A stretch of DNA of 64,000 bases from Chamaelirium japonicum. Lineage: Eukaryota; Streptophyta; Magnoliopsida; Liliales; Melanthiaceae. The notes beneath the pieces were generated by a model. That model had not been told where the DNA came from. It saw only the letters and a program-made list of their open reading frames with translations, and did not search any database. Below, piece by piece: positions 13,977 to 26,030 of the stretch (position 1 is its first letter; every line of letters begins with the position of its first letter). Location of the stretch: the NCBI GenBank assembly GCA_947650365.1, contig OX393557.1, forward strand, positions 28,150,885 to 28,214,884, given 5' to 3'. A program made the translations under genes and the position numbers.

Positions 13977-14559
13977 TTAGATCTAAAAATAAATATCATA
14001 AAAGTATTAGTTTTAAAGATAATTATCCAACAATCTAAAAACGTAATTGCCCTCCACGTATGGAGCTCCCGGCAAGCGCTCCTAGAGATATGACAACCCC
14101 GGTGATATCCACCATCCTTCTCGTCGGTACGCTTTAAGAAGGACATGAGAACCCAATCTTTCTTTCAAGACCCAGCAACTACTAGAATGAAAAATGTTGA
14201 AAACCTCAAAACAATAGCTCATCATGGGGAGGAAGAAGAGATGATATTTTTTGTATGTATTGCTTCTCCCCACTAGTCTATGTTTATAGATGAAGAGACA
14301 TAATAGTGATATAAAGCACCATTCAAAAAATATAACGTCTCCCATACAAATAGTTTTAAGTGGTTTAATTGCTAACCATTAAGCAATGGTTGGTCTTTTG
14401 TAACGCTCACATGCAAATTACTATAATTGGTTTAATTGCTAGCCATTTAAATATTTATAGAAAAATAGCTAATAAAATATTTAATAAAAATAACTAAATA
14501 TTAAATATAAAAATTGATTTTTTAAAAAAACACCACCAACAAGATCAATGATCGAAACT

Positions 14560-14737
14560 CGAAATAAGAGTGAGAGAAATACCTTGATTTTTAATAACCC
14601 CACAGACTGAAAGACTCGCCACGAAGACGAGAGGGAGACTCCACTACAGAGCGGGAGGAAATATGTCGTAGCACTTATTTGAACCCTTAACCAAGGCCTA
14701 TGTCTTGCCGACTAAGCTATCGGTTGGAGATCAAAGC
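14560..14737 (-). mobile_element. possible tRNA-derived SINE
   Basis: On the minus strand, TAGCTTAGTCGG matches the Pol III A box of tRNA genes and GGTTCAAAT, about 35 bp on, resembles the B box. The remainder does not fold as a plain tRNA. No tail or target duplication is clear, so this is only a candidate. Confidence 0.35.
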
Positions 14738-14821
14738 GCGGCTAGTGTGGGGCCAACAAAAAATAAAAAAATATCCCCATTTCTAGCATGTGGGGTTCTC
14801 CACTCCGGATTACCCCCATTG

Positions 14822-15299
14822 TAGGGCTGACAATTCTGGACCCGACATAGCAGACCCGACACGAAGTTAGCAGGTCTGGGTTTGGGTTAAACAGGGTTCG
14901 GGTCTTAAACGGGTCGACACGATAGACCCGTTTAATAAACGGGTCTGGTCCGGATTTAGGGTCTAGACACAGTAGATCCGAGAAGACCCGTTTAAAATTC
15001 AACGGATCGTGTCAGGTCGGGTTGGGTCTACCCGCTATCCAATACTGTAGTATGCAGTACCAGCAATTTTTATCGGGTCAGGTCGGGTCGAGTCAGATCG
15101 GGTCGGATTAGGTTAACTGAATAGACCCGTGTGGTAAACGGATCTAACGGGTCGGGTACGGATTTAGGTTCTAGACACAATTAGTTAAACAGATTGGGTC
15201 CGGGTCTAGGGGTTTTGGACCCGGCCCGAAACTAGACACGAATCCGACCCGACTCGAAACAAGACACGAACCCGACCCGACCGACTCATTGCCACCCTA
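14822..15299. mobile_element. hAT-type MITE with perfect 8-bp TSD
   Basis: Begins TAGGGCTGACAATTC and ends ATTGCCACCCTA. The octamer CCCCATTG stands on both sides (14814-14821 and 15300-15307), the target duplication length of hAT transposases. The 478-bp interior is made of GGGTC and GACCC words in both orientations. No coding capacity; mobilised in trans if at all. Confidence 0.88.
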
Positions 15300-15454
15300 C
15301 CCCATTGTGGTGTAGCTGAGGGAATTCAGGATCACGATATTTTCCAATACTGCCCAATCTGCTGGACGTGGTTGGCGGTCTACGAACGAGGTCATCCCAT
15401 CCAAACCCCCAATTCATTTCAAGAGTGCATCCAAATACCTGCTCTGCTATGCTT

Positions 15455-18400
15455 TTGTATTACTGCTCAACTCGGACAACTGGGAAAAGGTTACTGCCTT
15501 CTTAGCATCGAGCCTCAGACGATCAAGCAAGCCTTGGCTAAACAAAAGTTGCAAGATACAAAAGTTTTGAGAGCATATCTTTGTTTGGAGTCCCTCTCGA
15601 TCTCTATAGACACTGACGATATTCCGTGCGATATGAATGTGCGATCTTTTTTTCTTTTCCGGAAAGGGTGAATGTTAGATCCTTATCACGTATTAGCACA
15701 CATGTTGACATGTCTGATGTGTTGAGTATGGCTCGATGTTGGTATCTCTTGGATTGAGCAGAAGGCAGACTGTAGACTTTCAGCAAGTCGTTCGCACGAT
15801 AGATGATCATGCGCACGACCTGGAAGCACAACATGCGCACGATCTCCCTATCATGCACAAGACCTGGCTGGGTAATATACTGGAGAACTAATCAGAAAGA
15901 TGTGCGCACGATGGACATCGTGCGCACGATTGGATATAGCTTTATTAGTGAATGAGTAAACTCCAGGCTGGAACGTGCACACGATGACCTCATCGTGTGT
16001 ACGATCGACTCGGGCAAGCTATGTCCAAACTGCCGCATAAGCCTTAGAGTCCTAATTCTTTCGGGGATTATATATAAACCTTTTAGGGTTTTGTTTTAAA
16101 TAGATGAACTCATTATAACTTCTGTGAGAGAGGAGACTTGGTGAGATTTTTTGATAGAAAATGTGCCCTAGGTGAAGGGGGTTCTTCTCGTTAAAGTTGG
16201 TGGTGCTTTTAACTTCTCGGTTTCTCCATTATGGTGTATCGTCTTTACCCATGGTTTTCTCTTGCAAGGGTTTCCACGTAAAATCTTTGACTCGTTTATG
16301 TGTTTTGCTTTACTTTTGTTCTGCCTTGGATTTTTCCTATTTATGCTTTCTACTTCTACTGATTTGAGATTGTGGTTGTTTGTTCTGCGTTTGATTTGTC
16401 AGAGAATCATTTTGTGATTTGATCTTTGTGGACCTTTCATGGTCAGAGCTAATCAGTATCAAGTCAAACCAACCTCAGACATGCTCAAACCACTCGGACA
16501 ACTGGGAGAAGGTTCCTACCTTCTTAGCATCGAACCTCAGACGATCAAGCAAGCCTTGGCTAAACAAGAGTTGCAAGATGCAAAAGTTTTGAGAACATAT
16601 CTTTGTTCGGAGTCCCTCTTGATCTCTATAGACACTAACGATATTCCGTGCGATATGAATGTGCGATCTTTTTTCTTTTCGGAAAGGGTGAATGTTAGAT
16701 CCTTATCACATATTAGCACACATGTTGACATGCCGAATGTGTTGAGTATGGCTCGATGTTGGTATCTCTTGGCAGGAGCATAAGGCAGATTGCAGACTTT
16801 CAGCAAGTCATTTGCACGATGGGGTGATCGTGCGCACGACCTGGAAGCACAACATGCACACGATCTCCCTATCGTGCACAAGACCTGGCTGGGTAATATA
16901 CTAGAGAACTAACTAGAAAGATGTGCGCACGATAAACATTGTGCACACGATTGGAGATAGCTTTATTGGCGATTTGGCGGATGAGTAAATTCTAGGTTTA
17001 AACGTGCACATGATGATCTCACCGTGTGTACGATCGACTCGGACATGCTATGTCCAAACTACCGCATAAGCCTTAGAGTCCTAATCCTTTCGGGGATTAT
17101 ATATAAACCTTTTAGGGTTTTGTTTTAAATAGATGAACTCATTATAACTTCTGTGAGAGAGGAGACTTGGTGAGATTTTTTGACAGAGAATGTGCCCTAG
17201 GTGAAGGGGGTTCTTCTCGTTGAAGTTGGTGGTGCTTTTAACTTCTCGGTTTCTCCATTATGGTGTATCGTCTTATCATCTTTACCCATGGTTTTCTCTT
17301 GCAAGGGTTTCCAGGTAAAATCTATGACTCGTTTATGTGTTTTGCTTTACTTTTGTTCTGCCTTGGATATTCCCTATTTATGCTTTCTATTTCTACTGAT
17401 TTGAGATTGTGGTTGTTTGTTCTGTGTTTGATCTGTCGGAGAATCATTTTGTGATTTGATCTTTGTGGACCTTTCATGGTCAAAGCTAATCAGTATCAAG
17501 TCAAACCAACCTCAGACATGCTCAAACCACTCGGACAACTGGGAGAAGGTTCCTGCCTTCTTAGCATCGAGCCTCAGACGATCAAGCAAGCCTTGGCTAA
17601 ACAAGAGTTGCAAGATGCAAAAGTTTTGAGAACATATCTTTGTTTGGAGTCCCTCTCAATCTCTATAGAAACTGACGATATTCCGTGCGATATGAATGTG
17701 CGATCTTTTTTCTTTCCGGAAAGGGTGAATGTTAGATCCTTATCACATATTAGCACACATGTTGACATGCCGGATGTGTTGACTATGGCTCGATGTTGGT
17801 ATCTCTTGGCAGGAGCAGAAGGCAGATTGTAGACTTTCAGCAAGTCATTTGCACGATGGGGTGATCGTGCGCACGACCTGGAAGCACAACATGCGCATGA
17901 TCTCCCTATCGTGCACAAGACCTGGCTGGGTAATATACTGGAGAACTAACTAGAAAGATGTGCGCACGATAAACATTGTGCACACGATTGGAGATAGCTT
18001 TATTGGCGATTTGGCGGATGTGTAAATTCCAGGTTTGAACGTGCACATGATGATCTCACCGTGTGTACGATCGACTCGGACATGCTATGTCCAAACTACC
18101 GCATAAGCCTTAGAGTCCTAATCCTTTCGGGGATTATATATAAACCTTTTAGGGTTTTGTTTTAAATAGATGAACTCATTATAACTTCTGTGAGATAGGA
18201 GACTTGGTGAGATTTTTTGATAGAGAATGTGCCCTAGGTGAAGGGGGTTCTTCTCGTTGAAGTTGGTGGTGCTTTTAACTTCTCGGTTTCTCCATTATAG
18301 TGGATCGTCTTATCGTCTTTACCCATGGTTTTCTCCTGCAAGGGTTTCTAGGTAAAATCTATGACTCGTTTATGTGTTTTGCTTTACTTTTGTTCTGCCT

Positions 18401-18549
18401 TGGATTTTCCCTATTTCTGATTTCTACTTCTACTAATTTGAGATTGTGGTTGTTTGTTCTGCGTTTGATCTGTCGAAGAATCGTTTTGTGATTTGATCTT
18501 TGTGGACCTTTCATAGTCAGAGCTAATCAGTATCAAGTCAAACCAACCT
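15455..18549 (+). mobile_element. three tandem LTR/leader-like units of a copia element
   Basis: Units lie at about 15455-16475, 16476-17512 and 17513-18549; the last two are each 1037 bp and very similar. Each holds a TATATAAA box followed by a conserved leader, and several copies of the near-palindrome TGCGCACGAT. A copia gag remnant follows on the plus strand. This looks like the 5' part of an LTR element whose LTR/leader was multiplied by unequal exchange. It is incomplete and broken. The high similarity of units 2 and 3 says the multiplication is fairly recent. Confidence 0.65.
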
Positions 18550-18614
18550 GGTACTGCAAGAATCTAACAAAATGGCATTAGAGTTAGGGTTTTAGTTAAC
18601 TTGATCAGATTGCA

Positions 18615-18905
18615 ATGGCAACTAATCTTTTGAAGGCGTTGAACCTAAATGTAGACATGGAAAAGTTCGATCGGAAATCCAATTTTGTCTTATGACAAGT
18701 AAGCATAAAGGATCCGTTGATAAAACGAGGTCTACACAAATCTTTGTAAGGTCTGAAGGGTCAACTTGCAAGCATGTCAGATGTGGATTACGAAGACTAT
18801 GACCTCCAGGCATGTAGTACCATCCGGTCTTGTTTGGCAAAAGGAGATCAAGTGTACCTTATATATGAGAAATTGACAGCATGCAATGATTTGGCCAAAG
18901 CTTGA
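18615..18905 (+). pseudogene. copia gag remnant
   Basis: Translation from the ATG at 18615 gives a copia-type gag N-terminus, with the MEKFDRKSNFVLW word typical of the family. It is cut short and has a few breaks. It belongs with the tandem LTR/leader units just upstream. Confidence 0.75.
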
Positions 18906-18993
18906 AAGATGGTACATGACGAAGTCTCTTACAAACCACTTATTTCTAAAGCAATAACTTTATATGTTTCAAATGAAGATAGGTACCTCTATC

Positions 18994-19594
18994 TAGGATT
19001 GCAACTCGGGCGGGTTGGACGGGTTAAGGGACTAAACCAGGCCCAATTCAAGATGTTGAATTCTTTTCACAAGCTCAACCCAACCCGAAGTCGGGTTGAA
19101 CTTTCCTAGCCAAAGCCCAACCTGTTGGGTTGGCCGAGTTGATTAGGCTGTACGGGGTGGGTTGGCGGTTTCAACATAGTAGAGAAATAATTAACATATA
19201 ACAGTTCCTTTGCGATAGTACAACATATAAAGCAGCTCTTAATTTGCTTTCTTATATGGGTGATGGTCCATCGTTGGATAGATAAATGCACATCCAATAG
19301 TGGCCATTAGAAGCGGGATAAATACCCTTTAAAATTCCACCACAATATGACCTCAATTTGTATTCAACGGATGAAAATTGGCAATATATAGATTCTTATC
19401 GGATATATTTAATATTTATTTACTAAATGGTCTGGTTTCGGGTTGGGTCGGGTTGCCCGCTACCCAATCCTAATCCGAATTGAGGTCGAGTTAGGATTTT
19501 CTAACCCAAGCCTAACCCATACAAATAAAATCCCAACCCAATCTAGCCTAAATTTGGGTTGGGTTCAGATTGGTCTGCCCAAGTTATAGCCCTA
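18994..19594. mobile_element. hAT-type MITE
   Basis: Ends are TAGGATTGCAACTCGGG and AAGTTATAGCCCTA. Flanking octamers CCTCTATC and CCTTTATT agree at 6 of 8 positions. Its interior matches the MITE at 40464-41080 in opposite orientation, including the part with TATGGGTGATGGTCCATCG, so the two are one family. GGGTTGGGTCGGGT-like words fill the outer thirds. Confidence 0.75.
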
Positions 19595-19930
19595 CCTTTA
19601 TTTGTTGGAATTGATGAGGTCTACAACTCGTAAAAACCTATAGTTTAGCTATATATAGTTGATAGATTATGATTGCATCTTGGTACGTACCTTAGTACGT
19701 GTTCAGATTACATAGTAGAGAGCCATGGCTGTATGGTAATCCACTTGAAGGGGGAGACTAAATCGACTGGTCCCATGTAACCTAAATTGTTTGCAGCTCT
19801 GATTAAGATTGGTCGCCCTATCAGGATAAAACTGTTAGAATGACAGAGCATGAGTGTCTCCACCATGGTCATTACCATATACAATAGTTGTGACCAAACG
19901 GAACTAACATGGTACACATATCGGTATGCA

Positions 19931-20663
19931 TGTGACGACTAAGATCTAATAGGCCAAGAGCCAAGACTTCTGAGGCTATGATGCCAAGATGGATGAAATG
20001 AGATGAGGTGAGGTGTACAAGGCCATAAGTTAGTCCCATATCGCCTGGAGAGAAGGAGATCGTGAGCTACTTATATAATTTCCCTTTCCAAACATAGAAG
20101 ACACGTTTTAAAATCATGCGCCGCTACGGAATTCGTAAGAACTTCGTAGTTAAGTGTGCTCGGACGAGAGTAGTACCAGGATGGATGACCTCCCTAGGAA
20201 GTTCTCGTGTGGGCACAAGCAAAGTGGATAATATCTTGTGTGTTTGGGGCGGATGTTACAAAATGATATCAGAGTCAGTTCTCCTCGCAATTGGGGGGGG
20301 GGGTTCTAACCCTACACATGGACGTGTAGCCCTAAGGGGGGTTGATTGTGATGACAAAGATCCAATAGACCAAACCAAGACTCCTGAAGCTGTGATGCCA
20401 AGATAGATAAGGTGAGGTGTACAAGGCCATGAGTTAGTCCTATATTACTTGGGGAGATGGAGATCCTGAGCTACTTATATAATTTTTCCTTCCAAACATA
20501 GAAGACACGTTTTAAAACCGTGCGCCGCTATGGAATTTGTAAGAACTCCGTAGTTAAGCGTGCTCAGGCGAGAGTAGTACTAGAATGGGTGACCTCCTTG
20601 GAAAGTTCTTGTGCGGGCACGGGCAAAGCGGACAATATTTGTGTGTTTGGGGCGGATGTTACA
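19931..20663 (+). mobile_element. Cassandra TRIM element, looks whole
   Basis: Two LTRs (19931-20260 and 20347-20663) flank an 86-bp interior with a primer site for initiator Met-tRNA (ATGATATCAGAGTC at 20262) and a purine-rich tract before the right LTR. Each LTR carries about 100 bp resembling plant 5S rRNA, including GTTAAG and AGAGTAGTACCAGGATGG. The pentamer ATGCA stands on both sides (19926-19930 and 20664-20668). Cassandra elements encode no protein and depend on other elements. Confidence 0.93.
20115..20216 (+). other. 5S-rRNA-like domain inside Cassandra LTR
   Basis: Closely follows the internal part of plant 5S rRNA, including the promoter region with the A box and C box. It lacks the proper 5' and 3' ends of a 5S gene and occurs again in the second LTR (about 20518-20620), so it is a captured Pol III promoter, not a functional 5S gene. 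Confidence 0.85.
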
Positions 20664-21747
20664 ATGCAGATACCAGTGTACAAAATCATGTTTCTTCTTA
20701 GGTAAGTCTGTTCTTAACCCTAAGGAACCATGACTGGTAGGCTAACCAATTGTGTAGTACTTTAGTATACTAATGTGTGAGGGTCTAGTTACGTGACCAA
20801 AACCATGGTATGCTGGGTTACCCGGCTGGTGTCGTATCAGCGTACCGCTCATGCAAGCCATTTAGACCCATAACGGGAGGTGCATTCCTTGGTTTGAGTT
20901 ACGTCGCACTAAACCCATGTCTGGTGGTCAGCAGTCGAGTTGTTGATCGAATTCAGTTATTTGGCCAAAGCAATCGGAGGTGCGATACAATCAACCTGGA
21001 AGGAACCAAGTTATATGATCATTCGACTTTGATGGTATTCTCTACCGCTCGAGTTGAGTTATGGCACCATATGAAAGGACATCGTATTTACCACTACTAA
21101 GCAGAGAATAGAGGTATGCAAGAGAATATAGTAAGTTAGAAGAAATTGGAGTACAGCCTACGTCGCACTCTGGGTGGCTACATAGGTTAACTCGGACTTA
21201 GAGGGTCGATGGTACACTCGGGTAGTATATTGATCAAGTCCAAGTTGGAAGCCATGAACCCTGTTCCTTGAAGGTTCCACTTTATCCTCATTATGTACAG
21301 TCTTTGAACCATCTCTTCATTTCATAGGACATAGCTAGAGGAAGTTATAAGTCCAACCCTAATACGCTTTGTGTGCGTATCGGACTAGTGCATGGTAGTT
21401 GTGTAGATGCATGTGTGTGCTAAGGGAAAACCTTGGAGTGGTATAGAGACATACGCTGTCATCCCCATATCTTCTGTGGGCTTCGCTATATGGGTGTGAT
21501 GCACTATATCATGTTGCAAGTTGACTAATTGACTTTACTAGGGGCACCATATGCGTTTGCTAAGGGCACCTCGGTGAATAATGAAGTCAGTAGTGGCACT
21601 CCACATCGGTACGCCATAGTACGCAAGGGTTTACCCTCGCACTAGAGATGGCTAACCATATGAGTCCCATGCATAAGGGGCGATTGCCAAGAAGCATAGA
21701 GGGCATTTTGGAAAACCAAAATACTCTGCATGCCCTAGGGTGGCCAA

Positions 21748-22333
21748 TAGGGGTGTGCAGGATCCAAACCAAACCGACCGAACCAAACCAAACCGACCGA
21801 ATTTGATCGGTTTCGACACACTCAACGGATCGGATTGGATTAGGATTTCTCAAAACCGATATGATTGGATCGGTTATCGGATTTATCAATTAAAAACCGA
21901 CCTAAACCGAACCGAACCGGACCGGACTCTGGTTTATAATTTACTAATTCAGTGGTAACTGCTGTGAACTTTTGTTTAATTGTTAAAACTGTACCTTGTA
22001 GTTTTTAATATTTAATGGATATGAATATTGTGGACATAATGGTATTGTTGTTGATAACTTGGTATTTTGGTAAGTAATGTAGTATCATTTTATAATTTTT
22101 GAAATAATCATTTTAAAGTTGAAATTATGTCCAAATAAAAAAAAAAACTAGTAAACATATGGGCCAAAGCCCAAACCGACCATCCAATCCGATCCAAACC
22201 GACTTTAATTGGATTGGATTGGATTCCAGTCTCAATCAGTTTGGATCGGATTGCAAATTCTCAAAACCGACCTAGGTTGGATCAGTTTGGGTTTTGACTA
22301 AATAGGTCGGTTTCGAACCGATGCACACCCCTA
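21748..22333. mobile_element. hAT-type MITE
   Basis: Begins TAGGGGTGTGCAGGATCC and ends ATGCACACCCCTA, a clear inverted terminal repeat. Flanking octamers GTGGCCAA and GTGGCCAG agree at 7 of 8 positions. The interior repeats AACCGACC-like words on the left and their complements on the right, around an AT-rich middle. Inserted into the diverged copia LTR. Confidence 0.87.
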
Positions 22334-22410
22334 GTGGCCAGCCCTAGGATTACGTGTGCCTGTATGGTATCCCCCCCTCTCCTTGCATATGCAAGTTGCA
22401 AGAAAGAGAT

Positions 22411-22515
22411 AAAAGGGGGGAAGTGGTTTGACCAAAAAGGGGCCGGCCACATCCCCAAAAGAAAAGGGGGGAAGTGGTTTGACCAAAAAGGGGCCGGCCA
22501 CATCCCCAAAAGAAA
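22411..22515. repeat. 51-bp direct duplication in LTR
   Basis: Two adjacent copies of a 51-bp unit containing AAGTGGTTTGACC and GGGGCCGGCCACATCC, inside the diverged copia LTR. The copies are nearly identical. Confidence 0.8.
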
Positions 22516-23301
22516 AGGGGGATCGGCCTATTCATGTACATAAGGGGAAGGGAGGCCGGCCTACACCTTGCGTATGCAAGTTATAGGGAGGTTGGCCCCT
22601 ATATAAGGATAAGGGGAAAGGGAGGTCGGCCCTTAAGGCCCCTAGCCGTTGTCTATTCTTCTCTCTCTCCTCTTGCATGTGCGAGTGGGTTTGAATGTAC
22701 CCTCTTCTTCCTCTCGCAGTGAATCAAAGACGAAGAATGTTTGTTGCTTGGAGGCACCAGAGATCCATTAATGAGATTCCATGTATCGTGCGAGATCGGA
22801 TGAATTAGAAGGCGCTTCTCGCAATCTTCTGTTGTCTAAATTTTATAAAGAAGATTTACGATGTCTCTATTACTGCAAGAAATCTAGGAGTCCAGATGAC
22901 CTCTGGTTGGATGCAAAAGTTGTGTATTGGAGTCCTTTAGCTACAGTTAAAATTTTAACCCAATCGGACTTCGGGATCAAAATTTATGGATATTGCACCG
23001 ATGTCACTCTGAGCAAATATGATTCCGTCTTTATCGACAAAGAAGAAATTTATCGCAGTAAAAGAATCCGCACGGAGGTATGACTACTAAATTGTAGATT
23101 TAGTGTAGAGATAGAACATGTATGCTAGATGATCTTTTTTCTAGATCGACGTTAGGGGTTTGCACATCGTCATTCTAGATTCATACACGAACGTGTAGGG
23201 TGTTTTTGATGAAAGTTTTGATATGTAATGCACACCACACACGGTATTTGGACCTAACCTTTGCTTCCACTGCGGGCCTTACCATAGGATTATTTCTAAC
23301 A

Positions 23302-23560
23302 CTATTCACCAGAATTTTAATGAATTTATTTGGTTTATTTCTAAGTTGTTGAACAATAAAGTAAAAATTGAAGATGAACACAAAGGCCTCATTCTACTGT
23401 CCTCTTTACCGGATCGCTTTGAGCACTTGGTTACCACATTGATTTTGTATATGTGTTTATCAACGAAGATCTAACTGTACCTTATAAGATGCTTTGTAAA
23501 ATTATGATCGCATACTTCTTGTAATATTAGTATACTTTTCAAACAAAAGACACTCCCAAA
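23302..23560 (+). pseudogene. copia gag fragment
   Basis: Just right of the LTR end, plus-strand translation gives a piece of copia gag resembling the conserved central domain (LLSSLPDRFEHL word near 23390-23430). It is short and broken and belongs with the diverged LTR. Confidence 0.65.
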
Positions 23561-23960
23561 TTATAAAAGCAAATATGGCTCCAAATGACTCATATGTCAC
23601 TCCCAAATATAACTTTATGCTTGCCTGCTCGTCACAATTCATGAGTAGATTCTCTCGTTATTGATTGTCCCCACCCCACAGGTTCTACGATATTTTGTTT
23701 CTTAGTATTAGTAGAAACTCATAGATCGGGCCAGGATGCAATAGATGATTGGGATCAAACCCCATTAGAGCAATAGGAAAGGCCTAGGAGTCTATTGGAG
23801 AGCTCTTCAATCCCCACTCCACACTTTGCCTATGTGGTAGCTAGGAACTCCTAGAGTAGGGAAGGACCTAGGAGCCTGTTGAAAATGCTCTAACTCACAA
23901 TATAACAAAGGCATACCCAACTTTTTTTTTAAAATCCAACAAGCACCCAACATAAACCTA
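23561..23960. other. non-genic, nothing recognised
   Basis: AT-rich sequence without a family I recognise; a weak continuation of the copia gag fragment cannot be excluded. Confidence 0.35.
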
Positions 23961-24393
23961 ATAAGGGCAACATATTCCACTAATGCTTGTAGGCTGCCAT
24001 CCGCCTTTGCCCTCCGCATTCATCACCGCTAGCCCCCTGTAACCCACCACCGCCACCTCCTTCATCCTCCTCCTCCTTTCCCCTTCTCCTTCTTCCTCCT
24101 ACCCTCTGTCATTTCAAGCCGAGTTCATCTACAACTCATTCAGTCGAATGAGACCGAGTGCACTGTAGTGACTTTTGAACAACGTTGATAACTCGATCTC
24201 CAATGACGGAATATATAGTAGAAGAATCTGCCTCTAATGGTTGAGTTACTATTATTCAGATGGAGTGGGTGGAAGAAGGGGAAGAGGGGGAGGAGGAGGA
24301 GGTGGCAGTATTGAATTAGATGGGACTGGCGGCATCGGACGGAAGACAACCGAAACAGGTCCGGCATTGCCCTTTGAAGGCGGTTGCCCTTAG
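23961..24393. mobile_element. purine/pyrimidine foldback, copy 1
   Basis: A pyrimidine-rich left part (CCTCCTCCTCC near 24065) mirrors a purine-rich right part (GAGGAGGAGGAGGTGGC near 24290), and the outer words AAGGGCAAC and GGTTGCCCTT are complementary. The centre contains CATTCAGTCGAATG. The same plan recurs at 24890-25330, 41089-41424 and 58557-58870, which suggests an uncharacterised foldback family. Confidence 0.5.
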
Positions 24394-24889
24394 TTAAACC
24401 TTAGTTGCCTTTAGGGGGGATGCCTTCGGTAAACTCTGAGTTGTAGATAGCCACACCCTTTACCAATATCAAATAAATTAAATTTAGGGAATAACCATTA
24501 AATAAGACAGAAAGTCTCATGGAAGCCCACAACGCAGGTTTGATGTGATTATAACAAATACTCATGTTAGAACTTAAGAAGCTTATGTAACTCCCAATCA
24601 TCTATTAAGTTGTCTCCTTTTCCTGAGAGTTGGAACTCCCAAGAAATGAGCCTATTCCCATGATCTTCTCATAACAGAACTTATATGCATGTGTGTTCTT
24701 AGGAAATGAAACCCCACTTCATGTGGGATTTCATTTCTCAAATAGAACCTAAGACATGTAAATCTCTCTGTACCTTCTCTATCCTCATGGTGAAAGCATG
24801 TACCTAGGTCTGGGAAGATGGTGAAATCAATACCTCCATGGTTTGGGCTACTTATAGTCCACAAGATACCTTAGGCATTCCTAGTCTAA
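24394..24889. other. non-genic, nothing recognised
   Basis: Intervening sequence between two purine/pyrimidine foldbacks. No coding or RNA feature seen. Confidence 0.35.
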
Positions 24890-25330
24890 AGGCCCCCCCT
24901 CTTTTACCAAAGGTAGCCCTTGTCTAAAGGCCACCACCTCATTTGCCCGCCTCCACCGTTGGCAACCCACCACTACCTTCCTCCTCCTCTGTTTTCCCTT
25001 CTTTTAACTCTTCCTATTTTCTTTCCCTCCTCCTCTTCCTTTTTCTTCCCCGTATGAAATTGCAACACTCGGCCAAACCAGGCTGAATGCATCTATTGTG
25101 TATTCGTTCAGGAAGTCTGAATGCATTACTTCCTGGCCGAATTCATAGTAGATGCATTCGGCCTTGTTTAGCCTAGTGTCATGATTTCACGGGGGATTGG
25201 GAGAGGTGGGGGGGTGATTAAGAGGAGGAGGAAGAAGAAGGAAAAGAGTAGGATGAGGAAGAAGAAGGTAGGGAGGAGGAGACGGGCAGTGGAGCGAACG
25301 ACTGCGGGCTTGGACTACCATTAGTCAAAT
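24890..25330. mobile_element. purine/pyrimidine foldback, copy 2
   Basis: Left part CT-rich (25000-25050), right part GA-rich (25220-25290). The centre is a hairpin: CTCGGCCAAACCAGGCTGAA near 25070 pairs with the reverse of TTCGGCCTTGTTTAGCCTAG near 25155. Same design as copy 1. Confidence 0.5.
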
Positions 25331-25640
25331 TGGAGGGGACACATGTGGTATTTTTTTAATTTTAATTTTAAGTTAGGACTATATACAATCTTTTGAAGCC
25401 CATACTATAATTATAAGGGTTATTTTTACTGACCTCTTCAAACTTTTAGGCGAAAGTAATATTTACCCCACAAAGTTTACATTATTAGCTTCACCCGCCC
25501 GATTGTGCCCATTCTGTCAGTCAACCATTGTTAGTTATTAGTCCGTCCAAAGCCTCCTTTAGTGGACCTATTTGCCCCTCGCTGATCTATCTTATTTAGA
25601 TCATAGATTAAGAAATTCTTTCATGAAGAAACCCATTCGT
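25331..25640. other. non-genic, nothing recognised
   Basis: AT-rich spacer between foldback copy 2 and the minisatellite. Nothing recognised. Confidence 0.35.
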
Positions 25641-26030
25641 GACACAGAAGATGAAAACCTTCCCACAATAATGATATTTTCTCATGAATGAGTTTCTTGG
25701 CCTTAGATTTCAGAAAGGATGTGAAGATCTCTCATGAATAGTTCCTTAATCTTTTATCTAAGGATGGACATAAAGATCTCCCCTCAAAAATAAGTTTCAC
25801 TCACAAGTGAGTTTCTTGATGTAGGATTTGCGGAAGGATGTGATGATCTCTTATGAATAGGTTCCTTGATCGAGGATTTGAGGAAGGTGATGAAGATCTC
25901 CTCTCTTGATTGGATTTCTTGATCTAGAATTTGGGGAACGAGATGAAGATCTCTCCCGAAGAATAAGTTTCTCTAATGGATCTCTTGATCTTGAATTTGA
26001 GGAAGGAGATGAGGATCACCCTCCACGAAT
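25641..26030. repeat. degenerate minisatellite, period about 60-65 bp
   Basis: About six imperfect copies share GAAGATCTC, GTTTCTTGATCT and GGATTTGAGGAAGG in the same order. The copies are well diverged, so the array is old. Confidence 0.65.

Larger units (their letters stand above)
19620..23301 (+). mobile_element. diverged copia LTR, split by two later insertions
   Basis: Once the Cassandra and hAT insertions are set aside, the order of words follows the LTR of the first copia element in reverse orientation: the stretch near 20710 (GGCTAACCAATTGTGTAGTA), the one near 21160 (CACTCTGGGTGGCTAC), the one near 21700 and a TATA-like CTATATAAGG near 22590. It ends ...TTTCTAACA at 23301. It is an older relative of the first element on the opposite strand. 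The left limit is approximate. Confidence 0.6.

Noticed and set aside
14680-14735. True tRNA gene
   Set aside because: A box and a weak B box are present, but the flanking sequence does not form acceptor and anticodon stems, so it is at most a SINE.
20115-20216. 5S rRNA gene
   Set aside because: Only the inner part of 5S is present, it occurs in both LTRs, and it sits inside a complete Cassandra element with target duplication.
22781-23083. A 100-residue open frame downstream of a TATA-like box
   Set aside because: It lies within the diverged copia LTR between the U3-like and the terminal part. No family is recognised and LTRs often contain chance frames.
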